Assembly: GCA_049282265.1 (NCBI GenBank)
Contig: JBAPTR010000303.1
Span: 1 to 26,683, forward strand
DNA length: 26,683 bases
Direction: 5' to 3'
Source: CAYUCJ01 sp049282265
Lineage (GTDB): Bacteria > Desulfobacterota > DSM-4660 > Desulfatiglandales > Desulfatiglandaceae
Shown: positions 15,487-23,089 of the stretch, one piece after another
Position numbering within the stretch: position 1 is the stretch's first letter
Layout: each line of letters starts with the position of its first letter
Made by a program: the position numbers and the translations under genes
The notes under the pieces: model-generated
Told to the model about the DNA's origin: nothing
The model's database searches: none
What the model saw: only the letters and a program-made list of their open reading frames with translations

Positions 15487-16596
15487 TTAATCCCATTTAC
15501 ATACCCATCGGCCTTTAATTTCTCTCTTAAGCATTTTGTCCGCCACATCATTGATCTCTTCCACTTTAAAATAGTTGGTGATCAACTTATCAAGTTTGAG
15601 ATCCTCCTTCATCGCTATATCCACCAAGCGTGGGATATCAATATGGGTTGATATGCTTCCGTAAAGATTCCCCAAAATTGATTTTTGATGCAGTGGCAGG
15701 AGCATCAAAGGCAAGTTTGTGGTCTGATCGTGGGGAGTTATTCCCGGGATCACCAATCTAGCCCCCATTCCCGTAGACCAGTAAGCCTGAATAATCGCCC
15801 CAGGATCACCTATCGCTTCGAACACCACATCAGCGCCGCCACCTGTTAGATCTTGAATGATAGGGACAGGATCATCCTTGGAATTGTCAATAAAATGTGT
15901 GGCACCGAATTCCTTGGCGAGTGCCTCTTTGCTCCCTTCCAAGTCAACAGCAATGACTGGATTGGCGTGACAGAGAACTGACGCACGAAGGATATTCAGG
16001 CCAACACCTCCAAGGCCGTACACCACCACTGATTCTCCTGGCTGCACTTTAGCTATATTAGTCACCGACCCCCATCCTGTGGGGACACAACACCCCATAA
16101 AACAGGCCTGATCCAGGGGCATATCCTTGCGGACCGGAATTGCGCCGTCTTCAGGAAGTACGGTGTAGTTGGAGAATCCTGATACAAAATTGCCGTGTCT
16201 GACCATGTTGCCGTTTTCATCGCTTAACCTTGAGGTCCCATCAAGCAACATTCCTGAAAGAAAAGCCTCGAAATTTCCGCTGCAGATGTTCCCCATACCC
16301 CTGAGGCATTGGGGGCATTTGCCACACGGGATCATCCATGTGCCAACTACATGGTCCCCTGGTTTAAGCTTCGTTACACCAGGCCCTACTTCTTCTACAA
16401 TACCTGAGGCTTCATGCCCTATGGCAAGCGGCATTTCAATGGGGATCTCCCCCAAGACCAGATGAAGGTCTGAATGGCACCAACCGGTATAAGCAGTCTT
16501 GACCAAGACTTCACCTTCCTGGGGAGGGGCCAGCTCCAATTCTTCAATAGTCATAGGCTTGTTGGTTTCTCTTAAAACTGCTGATTTGATTTTCAT
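15487..16596 (-). CDS. Mycofactocin-dependent (NDMA-type) zinc alcohol dehydrogenase
   Basis: This 369-residue medium-chain dehydrogenase has catalytic zinc ligands C40 (GWCHSDLH) and H61-E62 (GHEASG), structural zinc Cys C91, C94, C97 and C105 (CGKCPQC), and the NAD loop GLGGVG with an acidic AVDLEG after it. The insert NFEAFLSGMLLDGTSRL and the MGCCVPTGWG block are typical of the Rxyl_3153/NDMA-dependent family. These are nicotinoproteins that keep NAD bound and depend on mycofactocin as external electron acceptor. The ATG at 16596 has a strong AAGGAG six bases upstream. It would oxidise an alcohol to the aldehyde used by the AOR downstream. The natural alcohol cannot be read from the sequence. 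Confidence 0.88.
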   Translation of the reverse strand: MKIKSAVLRETNKPMTIEELELAPPQEGEVLVKTAYTGWCHSDLHLVLGEIPIEMPLAIGHEASGIVEEVGPGVTKLKPGDHVVGTWMIPCGKCPQCLRGMGNICSGNFEAFLSGMLLDGTSRLSDENGNMVRHGNFVSGFSNYTVLPEDGAIPVRKDMPLDQACFMGCCVPTGWGSVTNIAKVQPGESVVVYGLGGVGLNILRASVLCHANPVIAVDLEGSKEALAKEFGATHFIDNSKDDPVPIIQDLTGGGADVVFEAIGDPGAIIQAYWSTGMGARLVIPGITPHDQTTNLPLMLLPLHQKSILGNLYGSISTHIDIPRLVDIAMKEDLKLDKLITNYFKVEEINDVADKMLKREIKGRWVCKWD

Positions 16597-16668
16597 AGTG
16601 TATCTCCTTTCTTTGTCTTAAATGATTGATGGTTTCATTTAACATTCCAATTTAACCCCTAAGGCCAC

Positions 16669-16705
16669 GACATCAACGTCTCCCTTGTTCCAAAATTTTG
16701 ATGTC
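16669..16705 (-). other. Short inverted repeat between livK and the alcohol dehydrogenase
   Basis: GACATCA at 16669-16675 pairs perfectly with TGATGTC at 16699-16705, just after the livK stop. There is no T-run, so it is unlikely to be a full terminator. It could stabilise the 3' end of the transporter mRNA. The remaining 113-base gap shows no clear promoter. Confidence 0.3.
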
Positions 16706-16709
16706 AGAT

Positions 16710-17948
16710 CTATCTTTTATTCCAAGGAGGTGCTAATTTAAACTTATATTTACTCCACTCGAACGGATAGACAGTCATCTGCTTTCCATTCCACCACTGG
16801 CTCGCTGTGCTGGTAAAAATAGCAACTCCGTCCTTGTCATACTTCACCTTTCCCATCACTGTTTCGAATTCGTTATCCAGCACTGCTTGTCTTACCTTTG
16901 CCGAATCCAGGGTTCCGGCCTTTTCGATGGCCTGCCAGAGAATCTGGCAGAGGGCATAAGTTGCCCCGACGCTTACAGAATATTTCTTGAAGTGGTCATA
17001 GTAACGTTCCCCCAGCCTTCTAGCGCCGGGAAACGGGAAATCCATGGACCAGAATCCGTCACAGAGAATATACTGCGCGTTTTTTCCTAAGGCCTTCCAG
17101 AATTCTCCGGCCCAGGCGCCCTTCCATCCATGAAAATACTTGACACTGAAGTTATTCTCTTTCATCTGCCGAACAAATATAACCATGTCTGTGTCAGCAC
17201 AAAATATGAGGATAGAATCAACGCCGAGAGATTTAGCCTTGATAATCTGCGCTGAGTAATCATGTGCTCCTACGGCCAAGGATTCATCAAGAACAAACTT
17301 ATAACCATATTTTTTGGCCTGGCTCCTGAAAAGTCCGGCAAACGCTCTGCCATCAAAAGTGTCTTCCATTAGGAGGGCCGGTTTTTGTGGTCTTTTATTT
17401 TTGGGGATGGTGTTCCAGATCAAAAAAGGAACACTGCATGCCTGTTTCAAGTTAAAGAAATAAAGGGTAGACCACTTGAAATGATGCTCCAACCAGGGAG
17501 GAATCAAACAGATTGAGGTATGATAATATACGTGATACTTCTCTGCCGTGATACACCCCGGAATGACACCAAAGGGAGCCGCGAAACCCCCTAACAGGAG
17601 GTCCACTTTTTTTTGTTTTATCAGACGTTCGACAGCTGCTGCTGCTTTACCAGGGTCACTTCCATCATCTGCAACAATCAGACGAACAGGGAGCTTCTTG
17701 TGAAACTCCTTCACATAAATGCCACCCTTCTTGTTTATGTCATCAACAGCTGTTTGATAGGACCACCGCTGTTCAATGCCTGCGCCAGCCAAGATGCCTG
17801 TCATGGGAAGGTTCGTTCCGATAAGGATTTCTTTTTTCTCCTTCCTTGCTTCCGCAGGCTGAATGCTCATGAAGAAGACAAGTGATAAACAAAAAATTAG
17901 AAGACAAAAGAAAGTTTTATTATTTCTCAAATTGTTTTTCTCTCCCAT
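16710..17948 (-). CDS. livK: Branched-chain-type ABC transporter substrate-binding protein
   Basis: The 412-residue protein is a periplasmic type I binding protein of the LivK/amide-binding group. It has a signal peptide (hydrophobic residues 13-30, cleavage probably after PAEA), then the typical start of the mature fold (EILIGTNLPMTG) and DDGSDPGKAAAAVERLI. The ligand pocket is unlike LivJ/LivK in detail, so the substrate need not be an amino acid. The ATG at 17948 has AAGGAG six bases upstream. It is the last transporter gene, followed directly by the alcohol dehydrogenase. This makes the dehydrogenase substrate, or a precursor of it, a reasonable guess for the ligand. Confidence 0.88.
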   Translation of the reverse strand: MGEKNNLRNNKTFFCLLIFCLSLVFFMSIQPAEARKEKKEILIGTNLPMTGILAGAGIEQRWSYQTAVDDINKKGGIYVKEFHKKLPVRLIVADDGSDPGKAAAAVERLIKQKKVDLLLGGFAAPFGVIPGCITAEKYHVYYHTSICLIPPWLEHHFKWSTLYFFNLKQACSVPFLIWNTIPKNKRPQKPALLMEDTFDGRAFAGLFRSQAKKYGYKFVLDESLAVGAHDYSAQIIKAKSLGVDSILIFCADTDMVIFVRQMKENNFSVKYFHGWKGAWAGEFWKALGKNAQYILCDGFWSMDFPFPGARRLGERYYDHFKKYSVSVGATYALCQILWQAIEKAGTLDSAKVRQAVLDNEFETVMGKVKYDKDGVAIFTSTASQWWNGKQMTVYPFEWSKYKFKLAPPWNKR

Positions 17949-18015
17949 CGTTTTCTCCTTTATGTCAGTAATTTGTGAATTTGGCCCCTAACTAATCCAC
18001 CACCTCCTTTCTATT

Positions 18016-19023
18016 CTATGCTTCTCTTTTTCTAAAACTCAACCTGAAGGGAAGCATGCCTTGCAAAGTTTTCCTCCAACTGGCTTTTTTGCCTAAACTC
18101 ATCAAACCTCCAGGCAGGAAAAGCATAATCAGTATTATGAATGTTCCTGAAAAAATAGGATGAATTTCAGGTAACCAGATGTCGGCCAACTGAAAAACAG
18201 TGGTCCATACAAAGGCACCCACAATCGGCCCCATAATTGTTCCTATCCCGCCCATGATCGTCATAAGCACAGGGAGAAGTGCCCATTTCAGGCTGAAAAA
18301 CCCTGCGGGATCTATGATAAACAGACTATATCCAAAAAGACACCCACATAATCCGGTAAAAAAGCCGCTCATGGCAAATGCAATAATCTTGAATTTCAGC
18401 ACATGAATGCCATTGGCTGCCGCGGCCTGTTCATCTTCACGAATTGCAATCAGAGCCAGACCGACACGTGATCGCGCCAAGATCCATATACAGAGAAGGG
18501 AAAGCAGCGCCATGAAAAACGCAATAAAGTAGAAGGGCATAATAGATGTATACTCTGATGAAGGCAGCATCAGCCCCTCCGGCCCCCCAGTGAGGGCACC
18601 CCCCTGGGTAAAAACCACCCGTAAGATCTCTCCTAATCCCAAAGTGCCCAACGCAAAATAGTCCCCACGAAGTTTGCTCAAGAGTGGTATGCCTATTACT
18701 GCCGCCAAAAGGGCAGCCCCGATGCCGGCAATAAACATTGCTAACGGATCGAGATAACCTGTCCAGCCTGCCTTCCACGACATGGCCATAAGATAGGCTC
18801 CCACCCCAAAAAAAGCGTGTTGGCCAAGGGAGGGCTGCCCTGCATAGCCACCAATTATATTCCATCCTTGAGCCAGGGCAATATAGAGAAATGTCAGGAA
18901 CAGGCAATAGACTAAATATGATTTCTCGGCATTCACGAAGAAAGGAAAAAGGAAAAGAAAACACACAATAGGCAAACCACCTAAACAGATGGCTCGCCGG
19001 TTATAAACACGGTTTTTTTTCAT
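18016..19023 (-). CDS. livM: ABC transporter permease, LivM family
   Basis: The 335-residue inner-membrane protein has about nine hydrophobic segments and the LivM signatures GQPSLGQHAFFGVGAY, LRGDYFALGTLGLGEILR and LARSRVGLALIAIREDEQAA, the last of which is the cytoplasmic loop that contacts the ATPases. GGIGTIMGPIVGA is also present. The ATG at 19023 has GAGGGG upstream. It pairs with LivH to form the channel. Confidence 0.92.
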   Translation of the reverse strand: MKKNRVYNRRAICLGGLPIVCFLFLFPFFVNAEKSYLVYCLFLTFLYIALAQGWNIIGGYAGQPSLGQHAFFGVGAYLMAMSWKAGWTGYLDPLAMFIAGIGAALLAAVIGIPLLSKLRGDYFALGTLGLGEILRVVFTQGGALTGGPEGLMLPSSEYTSIMPFYFIAFFMALLSLLCIWILARSRVGLALIAIREDEQAAAANGIHVLKFKIIAFAMSGFFTGLCGCLFGYSLFIIDPAGFFSLKWALLPVLMTIMGGIGTIMGPIVGAFVWTTVFQLADIWLPEIHPIFSGTFIILIMLFLPGGLMSLGKKASWRKTLQGMLPFRLSFRKREA

Positions 19024-19032
19024 TCTCGCCCC

Positions 19033-19923
19033 TCAAGCCGAATCAATACTCCGACCGAACATCCCTTGAGGCCTGAACATAATAACTAAAAGAAAGGCCC
19101 CATAGGAAATAGCGTTCGCCCATCCACCGCTGATGACATAAGAACTCATGCTTTCTATGACTCCCAATAAAACACCGCCAAGCATTGCCCCCGCAACACT
19201 TCCTATGCCACCGAATGCCACTGCAATCAGGGCTTTCAGACTAAAAATAAAGCCAAAATAGGGGTTGAATGGATAGGTGGTTGCCACGGCCACTCCCGCA
19301 ATCCCCGCCAAAGCAATGCCAATAGCAAAGGTAATGCTGCTGACCTTACGTGGACTTATTCCCAATAGAGTAGCTGCTCCCATATCCTCAGATGCGCCGC
19401 GAACCGCTTTTCCCCAGAAAGTTTTTTTCATGAATAGAAAAACCAGGCCTGTTGCACTGAGACTTATTAGAAAAACCATGAGCCGTGCAAAGGAAATCTG
19501 GACAGATCCAAAGCTAAGGCCTAATCCGCTAAAACTCGTTTCAACAGCACGTGTATTGGGAGTAAATGCGACAGACATGAGATTCTCCAACAGGATCATC
19601 AAACCAAACGCCAATAAAAGAGAAGGGTTTTCCCCGGCACCTGCCACCTTGTCGAAAAGACCTACATAAAATATCCAGCCAATGCCAAAGAAAACGGGGA
19701 GAACCAGCAAGAAACAAAAAAACGGATTAATGGCCGTGAGTGTAAACATCCAATATGTAAAATATGCAGCCAGGATCATCATCGTCCCCTGGGCAATGAA
19801 GATGATCTGCATGGAACCAAAAATAAGACTTAGTCCTATAGCAGCGACACCATACATGCCACCAAACAAAATTCCGTTGATCAATATTTGCAGAAAAACC
19901 CCAAATGAAGAAAACCCGGTCAT
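19033..19923 (-). CDS. livH: ABC transporter permease, LivH family
   Basis: The 296-residue membrane protein carries the LivH features: GGMYGVAAIGLSLIFG near the N-terminus, RGASEDMGAATLLGI in the ATPase-contact loop, AGIAGVAVATTYPFNPYFG, and GGIGSVAGAMLGGVLLGVIE near the C-terminus. About eight membrane segments are visible. The ATG at 19923 lies four bases after the livF stop and has GGAGA eight bases upstream. It forms the transport channel with LivM. Confidence 0.92.
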   Translation of the reverse strand: MTGFSSFGVFLQILINGILFGGMYGVAAIGLSLIFGSMQIIFIAQGTMMILAAYFTYWMFTLTAINPFFCFLLVLPVFFGIGWIFYVGLFDKVAGAGENPSLLLAFGLMILLENLMSVAFTPNTRAVETSFSGLGLSFGSVQISFARLMVFLISLSATGLVFLFMKKTFWGKAVRGASEDMGAATLLGISPRKVSSITFAIGIALAGIAGVAVATTYPFNPYFGFIFSLKALIAVAFGGIGSVAGAMLGGVLLGVIESMSSYVISGGWANAISYGAFLLVIMFRPQGMFGRSIDSA

Positions 19924-19927
19924 TAAT

Positions 19928-20650
19928 TCATTCTCCCATTCCCAAGTAGGCTCGCTGAAAATTTGGATTTCTTAAGAGATCATTTCCTCTTCCGCTTAAT
20001 TCCAATTTTCCTGTCCTCAACACGTATAAATGGTCTGCTATCTCTAAAGTCTGATGAACGTTTTGTTCGACTAAAAGGATTGTCACTCCTTCCCTGTTTA
20101 AGACCTGGATAATTTCAAACATGAGCCTTACGATCAAAGGGGCTAAGCCAAGAGAGGGCTCATCTAACATGAGGAGTGTCGGCCTTGCCATGAGGGCCCT
20201 GGCAATGGCTAACATCTGTTGTTCTCCTCCGCTCAGTGAGCCCGCGGGCTGACGGACTCTCTTTTTTAATTCGGGGAATAAAGTAAATGCACGCTCTAAT
20301 GAATCTTCCAAAAACAGTCGGGCCTTTTTTGGAAAAGCCCCAAGTTCAAGATTTTCAAGCACCGTGAGGCGCGAGAAAAGACGTCTCCCCTCAGGCACAT
20401 GGCAAACGCCCAAACTTACCACATCTTCAGGCTTCATCTTGATCAATGACTTTCCCGAAAACAGAATATCGCCCTTGCTTGGGCGCATCATGCCTGAAAT
20501 AGTATCCAAGACTGTGCTTTTGCCAGCGCAATTGGCCCCCACAAGCGCAACGATCGTCTTCTGTTCGACATGAAAGGAAAGATCCCAAATCGCCTGAGCT
20601 TCACCATAAAATATATCCGTTTCTCTCATTTCAAGCAGGTGTTTTGCCAA
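19928..20650 (-). CDS. livF: ABC transporter ATP-binding protein, LivF family
   Basis: This is an ATPase subunit with Walker A GANCAGKST, signature LSGGEQQ, and Walker B TLLMLDEPSLGLAP. The Walker A loop has Cys where nearly all relatives have Gly (GANGAGK); the codon is TGC, one base from GGC. The start is not the first ATG (20629), because the conserved first strand LLEMRETDIFYG begins before it. TTG at 20650 has GAGG six bases upstream and fits best, though TTG at 20662 is possible. Its start overlaps the end of livG. Confidence 0.9.
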   Translation of the reverse strand: MAKHLLEMRETDIFYGEAQAIWDLSFHVEQKTIVALVGANCAGKSTVLDTISGMMRPSKGDILFSGKSLIKMKPEDVVSLGVCHVPEGRRLFSRLTVLENLELGAFPKKARLFLEDSLERAFTLFPELKKRVRQPAGSLSGGEQQMLAIARALMARPTLLMLDEPSLGLAPLIVRLMFEIIQVLNREGVTILLVEQNVHQTLEIADHLYVLRTGKLELSGRGNDLLRNPNFQRAYLGMGE

Positions 20651-21368
20651 GGTATGCCTCAATGACTTCTGAATTCTTTGCTACCTCTTCTGGGTTTCCT
20701 TCGGCAATTTTGCGCCCATAATCCAGTACCACGACACGATCACAGAGATGAAAAATGGCGTCTACCTTATGTTCTACCCACAGAATAGAAACATTCCTTT
20801 CCTCTCTTGCCTTATTGATTAGCTGCATCATTCTGATGGTCTCCGAAGGGTTAAGACCTGCCATAGGTTCATCCAGCAAAATAACTATGGGCATAGAGGC
20901 CAAAGCTCTTGCAACTTCAAGAAGACGCCGGTCGGACAAGGTCATGTGTGCGGTGATTAGATCCTTCTTATCGATTAGCCCAACGAGCTCCAAGACTTCC
21001 CGAGCGCTCTTACGGGCCTCCTTGCCATGTAACCTGTTCCCGTAAATAGCACCAACCAGCACGTTCTCCTCTGCAGTCATACTGAGAAAAGTTTTGACCA
21101 ACTGAAACGTCCTGGAGATGCCCAACCAACAGATTTTGTGGGGAGGAAGACCGGTAACTTTCTTCTCGCGCATATACACATCCCCGGCATCTGGCCTGTA
21201 GATGGATGTTATCACATTGAAAAGGGTTGATTTTCCAGCTCCATTCGGTCCAAGAATCCCAATTATTTCGTGCTCCCTTAGGTTCAGGTCCACGTCATCC
21301 AGAGCCAACAAACCACCAAAGCTTTTACGAATCCTGTCCAAGCGAAAAACGGTTCCGTCACTCTCCAA
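20631..21368 (-). CDS. livG: ABC transporter ATP-binding protein, LivG family
   Basis: This ATPase subunit has Walker A GPNGAGKST and Walker B VILLDEPMAGLNP. The signature motif reads LSDRRLLEVARAL, lacking the usual Gly-Gln (LSYGQQ or LSGGQ); relatives with LADRK-like signatures exist, so it need not be inactive. The frame stays open to 21422, but the sigma-54 promoter covers 21406-21422, so translation must begin later. TTG at 21368 follows GGGGG by eight bases and places a normal leader of about 27 bases after the predicted transcription start. It is the first gene of the catabolic and mycofactocin operon. Confidence 0.88.
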   Translation of the reverse strand: MESDGTVFRLDRIRKSFGGLLALDDVDLNLREHEIIGILGPNGAGKSTLFNVITSIYRPDAGDVYMREKKVTGLPPHKICWLGISRTFQLVKTFLSMTAEENVLVGAIYGNRLHGKEARKSAREVLELVGLIDKKDLITAHMTLSDRRLLEVARALASMPIVILLDEPMAGLNPSETIRMMQLINKAREERNVSILWVEHKVDAIFHLCDRVVVLDYGRKIAEGNPEEVAKNSEVIEAYLGKTPA

Positions 21369-21405
21369 TTCTACCAACCCCCAATATGTTGTCTTATTTA
21401 AAATA

Positions 21406-21422
21406 GGCAAGAGTTGTGCCAA
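21406..21422 (-). promoter_or_regulatory. Sigma-54 (-24/-12) promoter of the liv-adh-aor-mft operon
   Basis: On the minus strand the bases read TTGGCACAACTCTTGCC: TGGCAC, five bases, TTGC, with the invariant GG and GC exactly ten bases apart. This matches the consensus TGGCAC-N5-TTGCW almost fully. It lies about 38 bases upstream of the livG start chosen here and just after the gene for a sigma-54 activator. The transcription start would be near 21395. This is the best-supported promoter in the window. Confidence 0.8.
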
Positions 21423-21446
21423 CGAACAGATTGATATAACTGTTCG
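21423..21446. promoter_or_regulatory. Inverted repeat next to the -24 element
   Basis: CGAACAG (21423-21429) and CTGTTCG (21440-21446) form a perfect 7-bp inverted repeat with a ten-base spacer. It directly abuts the -24 box. Such a site, one helical turn between half-sites, suits a dimeric DNA-binding protein, perhaps a repressor or IHF-independent co-regulator. The activator itself usually binds further upstream. The function is inferred. Confidence 0.4.
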
Positions 21447-21505
21447 AAACTTCAGGGAATTTAATAGCGCGAAAAAGGAAGGATAGAGATAAGTTTGTTT
21501 CTATT

Positions 21506-21603
21506 GGTAACATAGACCGAGAAGAAATGGCATCATGATTGGACAATAGAGAAATAATCCTAATCAACTCAGTGGCTTATTTCACAGGTTACGAAAGGTA
21601 ACA
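21506..21603. promoter_or_regulatory. Candidate upstream activator sites (repeated GGTAACA)
   Basis: GGTAACA occurs at 21506-21512 and again at 21597-21603. The second copy is part of the small palindrome GTTAC-GAAAG-GTAAC (21588-21602). The copies lie about 110 and 200 bases upstream of the predicted transcription start, which is where sigma-54 activators bind. The 265 bases between the regulator gene and livG hold nothing else I can name. Confidence 0.35.
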
Positions 21604-21687
21604 CATCTTTTCATCTGTATAGAAAGGTGACAATGAAGATTTTCTTATGAAACTCTAATCTTGGATTTATATCTAGGCAAGCAACCT

Positions 21688-23067
21688 CTAGTGCCCAATC
21701 CCATACCGCTCCAGTTTTTCGTAAAGTGTTTTACGAGATATGCCCAAAAATTCAGCTGTCAGGCTTTTATTCCCTTGGCACTTTTTCATCGTCTTTTTAA
21801 TAAGTTCACGCTCTATTTCCTTGATTTTCAAGCCCCTTTTGGGGATTCCATGAATATAGCCTTCCTCGTGTTTTGGTTGGAAATGGACATCCAAGGTTCT
21901 TATTTTTTCGGGAAAATAGCCTATATTTATCTCGGGTTCTTTACAAAGAATCACGGCCCTTGCAATACAGTTTTCCAATTCCCTCACATTGCCCGGCCAA
22001 GGATACCGCAACAACAGCTTGATGCCCTGGGGGGAGATACCATCTATTGTTTTTTCATATCGTTCAGCATAGCGTTTAATGAAATGATAAGCGAGTAAAG
22101 GAATATCTTCTGTTCTGTCACGTAATGGCGGAAGAGTAATGGAAATGACTTCAATGCGGTAAAAAAGGTCATTCATAAACCTGCCTGCCTTGATCTCTTT
22201 TTGTAAAGGACGGTTGGTAGCTGTAATCACCCGAACATCTACTTTCCGGGGTTCAGCGCTCCCTACAGCTTCAAAGGTTCCCTCCTGCAAGAAGCGAAGG
22301 AGCTTTGATTGAAGATTGAGACTCGTATGCCCGATTTCATCCAAAAACAGTGTTCCTCCGTTAGCCAGCTCAAAGCGCCCCTTTTTATCTACCACTGCAC
22401 CAGTAAAGGCCCCTTTTACGTAGCCAAAAAGCTCTGCTTCCAAAATGCTCTCTGCAAGAGCCGCGGAGTTGATGCAGATCATATTGTGATCACGTCTTCT
22501 GCTCAAGCTGTGCACCGCTTTGGCCAGAAGTTCTTTGCCCGTTCCTGTCTCGCCCTGAATCAGAATGGGAGCATCTGTGGGTCCAACAATGCGCAACAGA
22601 TCAAAAATCTCCTTCATTCTAGGGCTGGAGCCGATAATGTTCTGGAAAGAGTATTCCTGCTCCGCTCTCTGTCGCAGGGTCACCAGTTTCTGGGAAATCT
22701 CTTTTTCCCGCATGGCCGACTGCAAAATTATGCTCAACTCATCATAATTTAGTGGTTTTACAATATAGTTCGTCACTCCCTCTTTCATCGCCTCAACCGC
22801 GGATTCAATGGTTCCATAAGCGGTCATGATCACATACGGGATATTGCTCTCAATGGTTCTCATACTCTTAAACAGTTCCAATCCATCCACATCAGGCATC
22901 TTGAGATCCGCAAGGACCGCATCAACACTCCTTTGTTCTTCGAAGACTCTCAGTGCCCCCTCAGCGCTTTGGGCCTTCAATATATCGTAGCCCTCTTCTT
23001 GCAGAACTGCTCCTATCACCTTTAGGGTATTGGTTTTGTCATCCACGATCAAAATCCTTTTTTTCAT
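21688..23067 (-). CDS. Sigma-54-dependent response regulator (NtrC family)
   Basis: The 459-residue protein has three parts. A receiver domain holds the phosphorylation site D54 (LADLKMPDVDG) and K105. An AAA+ domain follows, with Walker A GETGTGKE (172-179), the sigma-54 contact loop GAFTGA (219-224) and Walker B GGTLFLDEI. A Fis-type helix-turn-helix (TAEFLGISRKTLYEKL) ends at the C-terminus. It activates sigma-54 RNA polymerase. I prefer ATG at 23067, with GAGGAG seven bases upstream, over the TTG at 23073. It follows the kinase gene by about 20 bases. The nearest target is the -24/-12 promoter at 21406-21422. Confidence 0.95.
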   Translation of the reverse strand: MKKRILIVDDKTNTLKVIGAVLQEEGYDILKAQSAEGALRVFEEQRSVDAVLADLKMPDVDGLELFKSMRTIESNIPYVIMTAYGTIESAVEAMKEGVTNYIVKPLNYDELSIILQSAMREKEISQKLVTLRQRAEQEYSFQNIIGSSPRMKEIFDLLRIVGPTDAPILIQGETGTGKELLAKAVHSLSRRRDHNMICINSAALAESILEAELFGYVKGAFTGAVVDKKGRFELANGGTLFLDEIGHTSLNLQSKLLRFLQEGTFEAVGSAEPRKVDVRVITATNRPLQKEIKAGRFMNDLFYRIEVISITLPPLRDRTEDIPLLAYHFIKRYAERYEKTIDGISPQGIKLLLRYPWPGNVRELENCIARAVILCKEPEINIGYFPEKIRTLDVHFQPKHEEGYIHGIPKRGLKIKEIERELIKKTMKKCQGNKSLTAEFLGISRKTLYEKLERYGIGH

Positions 23068-23089
23068 CCCCAATCTCCTCAGCTACATA

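Noticed and set aside
21535..21545. Plus-strand TGGCAT-N5-TTGGA-like sigma-54 site near 21529-21544
   Set aside because: The -12 GC is replaced by GG, and it points toward the 3' end of the regulator gene with no plus-strand gene downstream.
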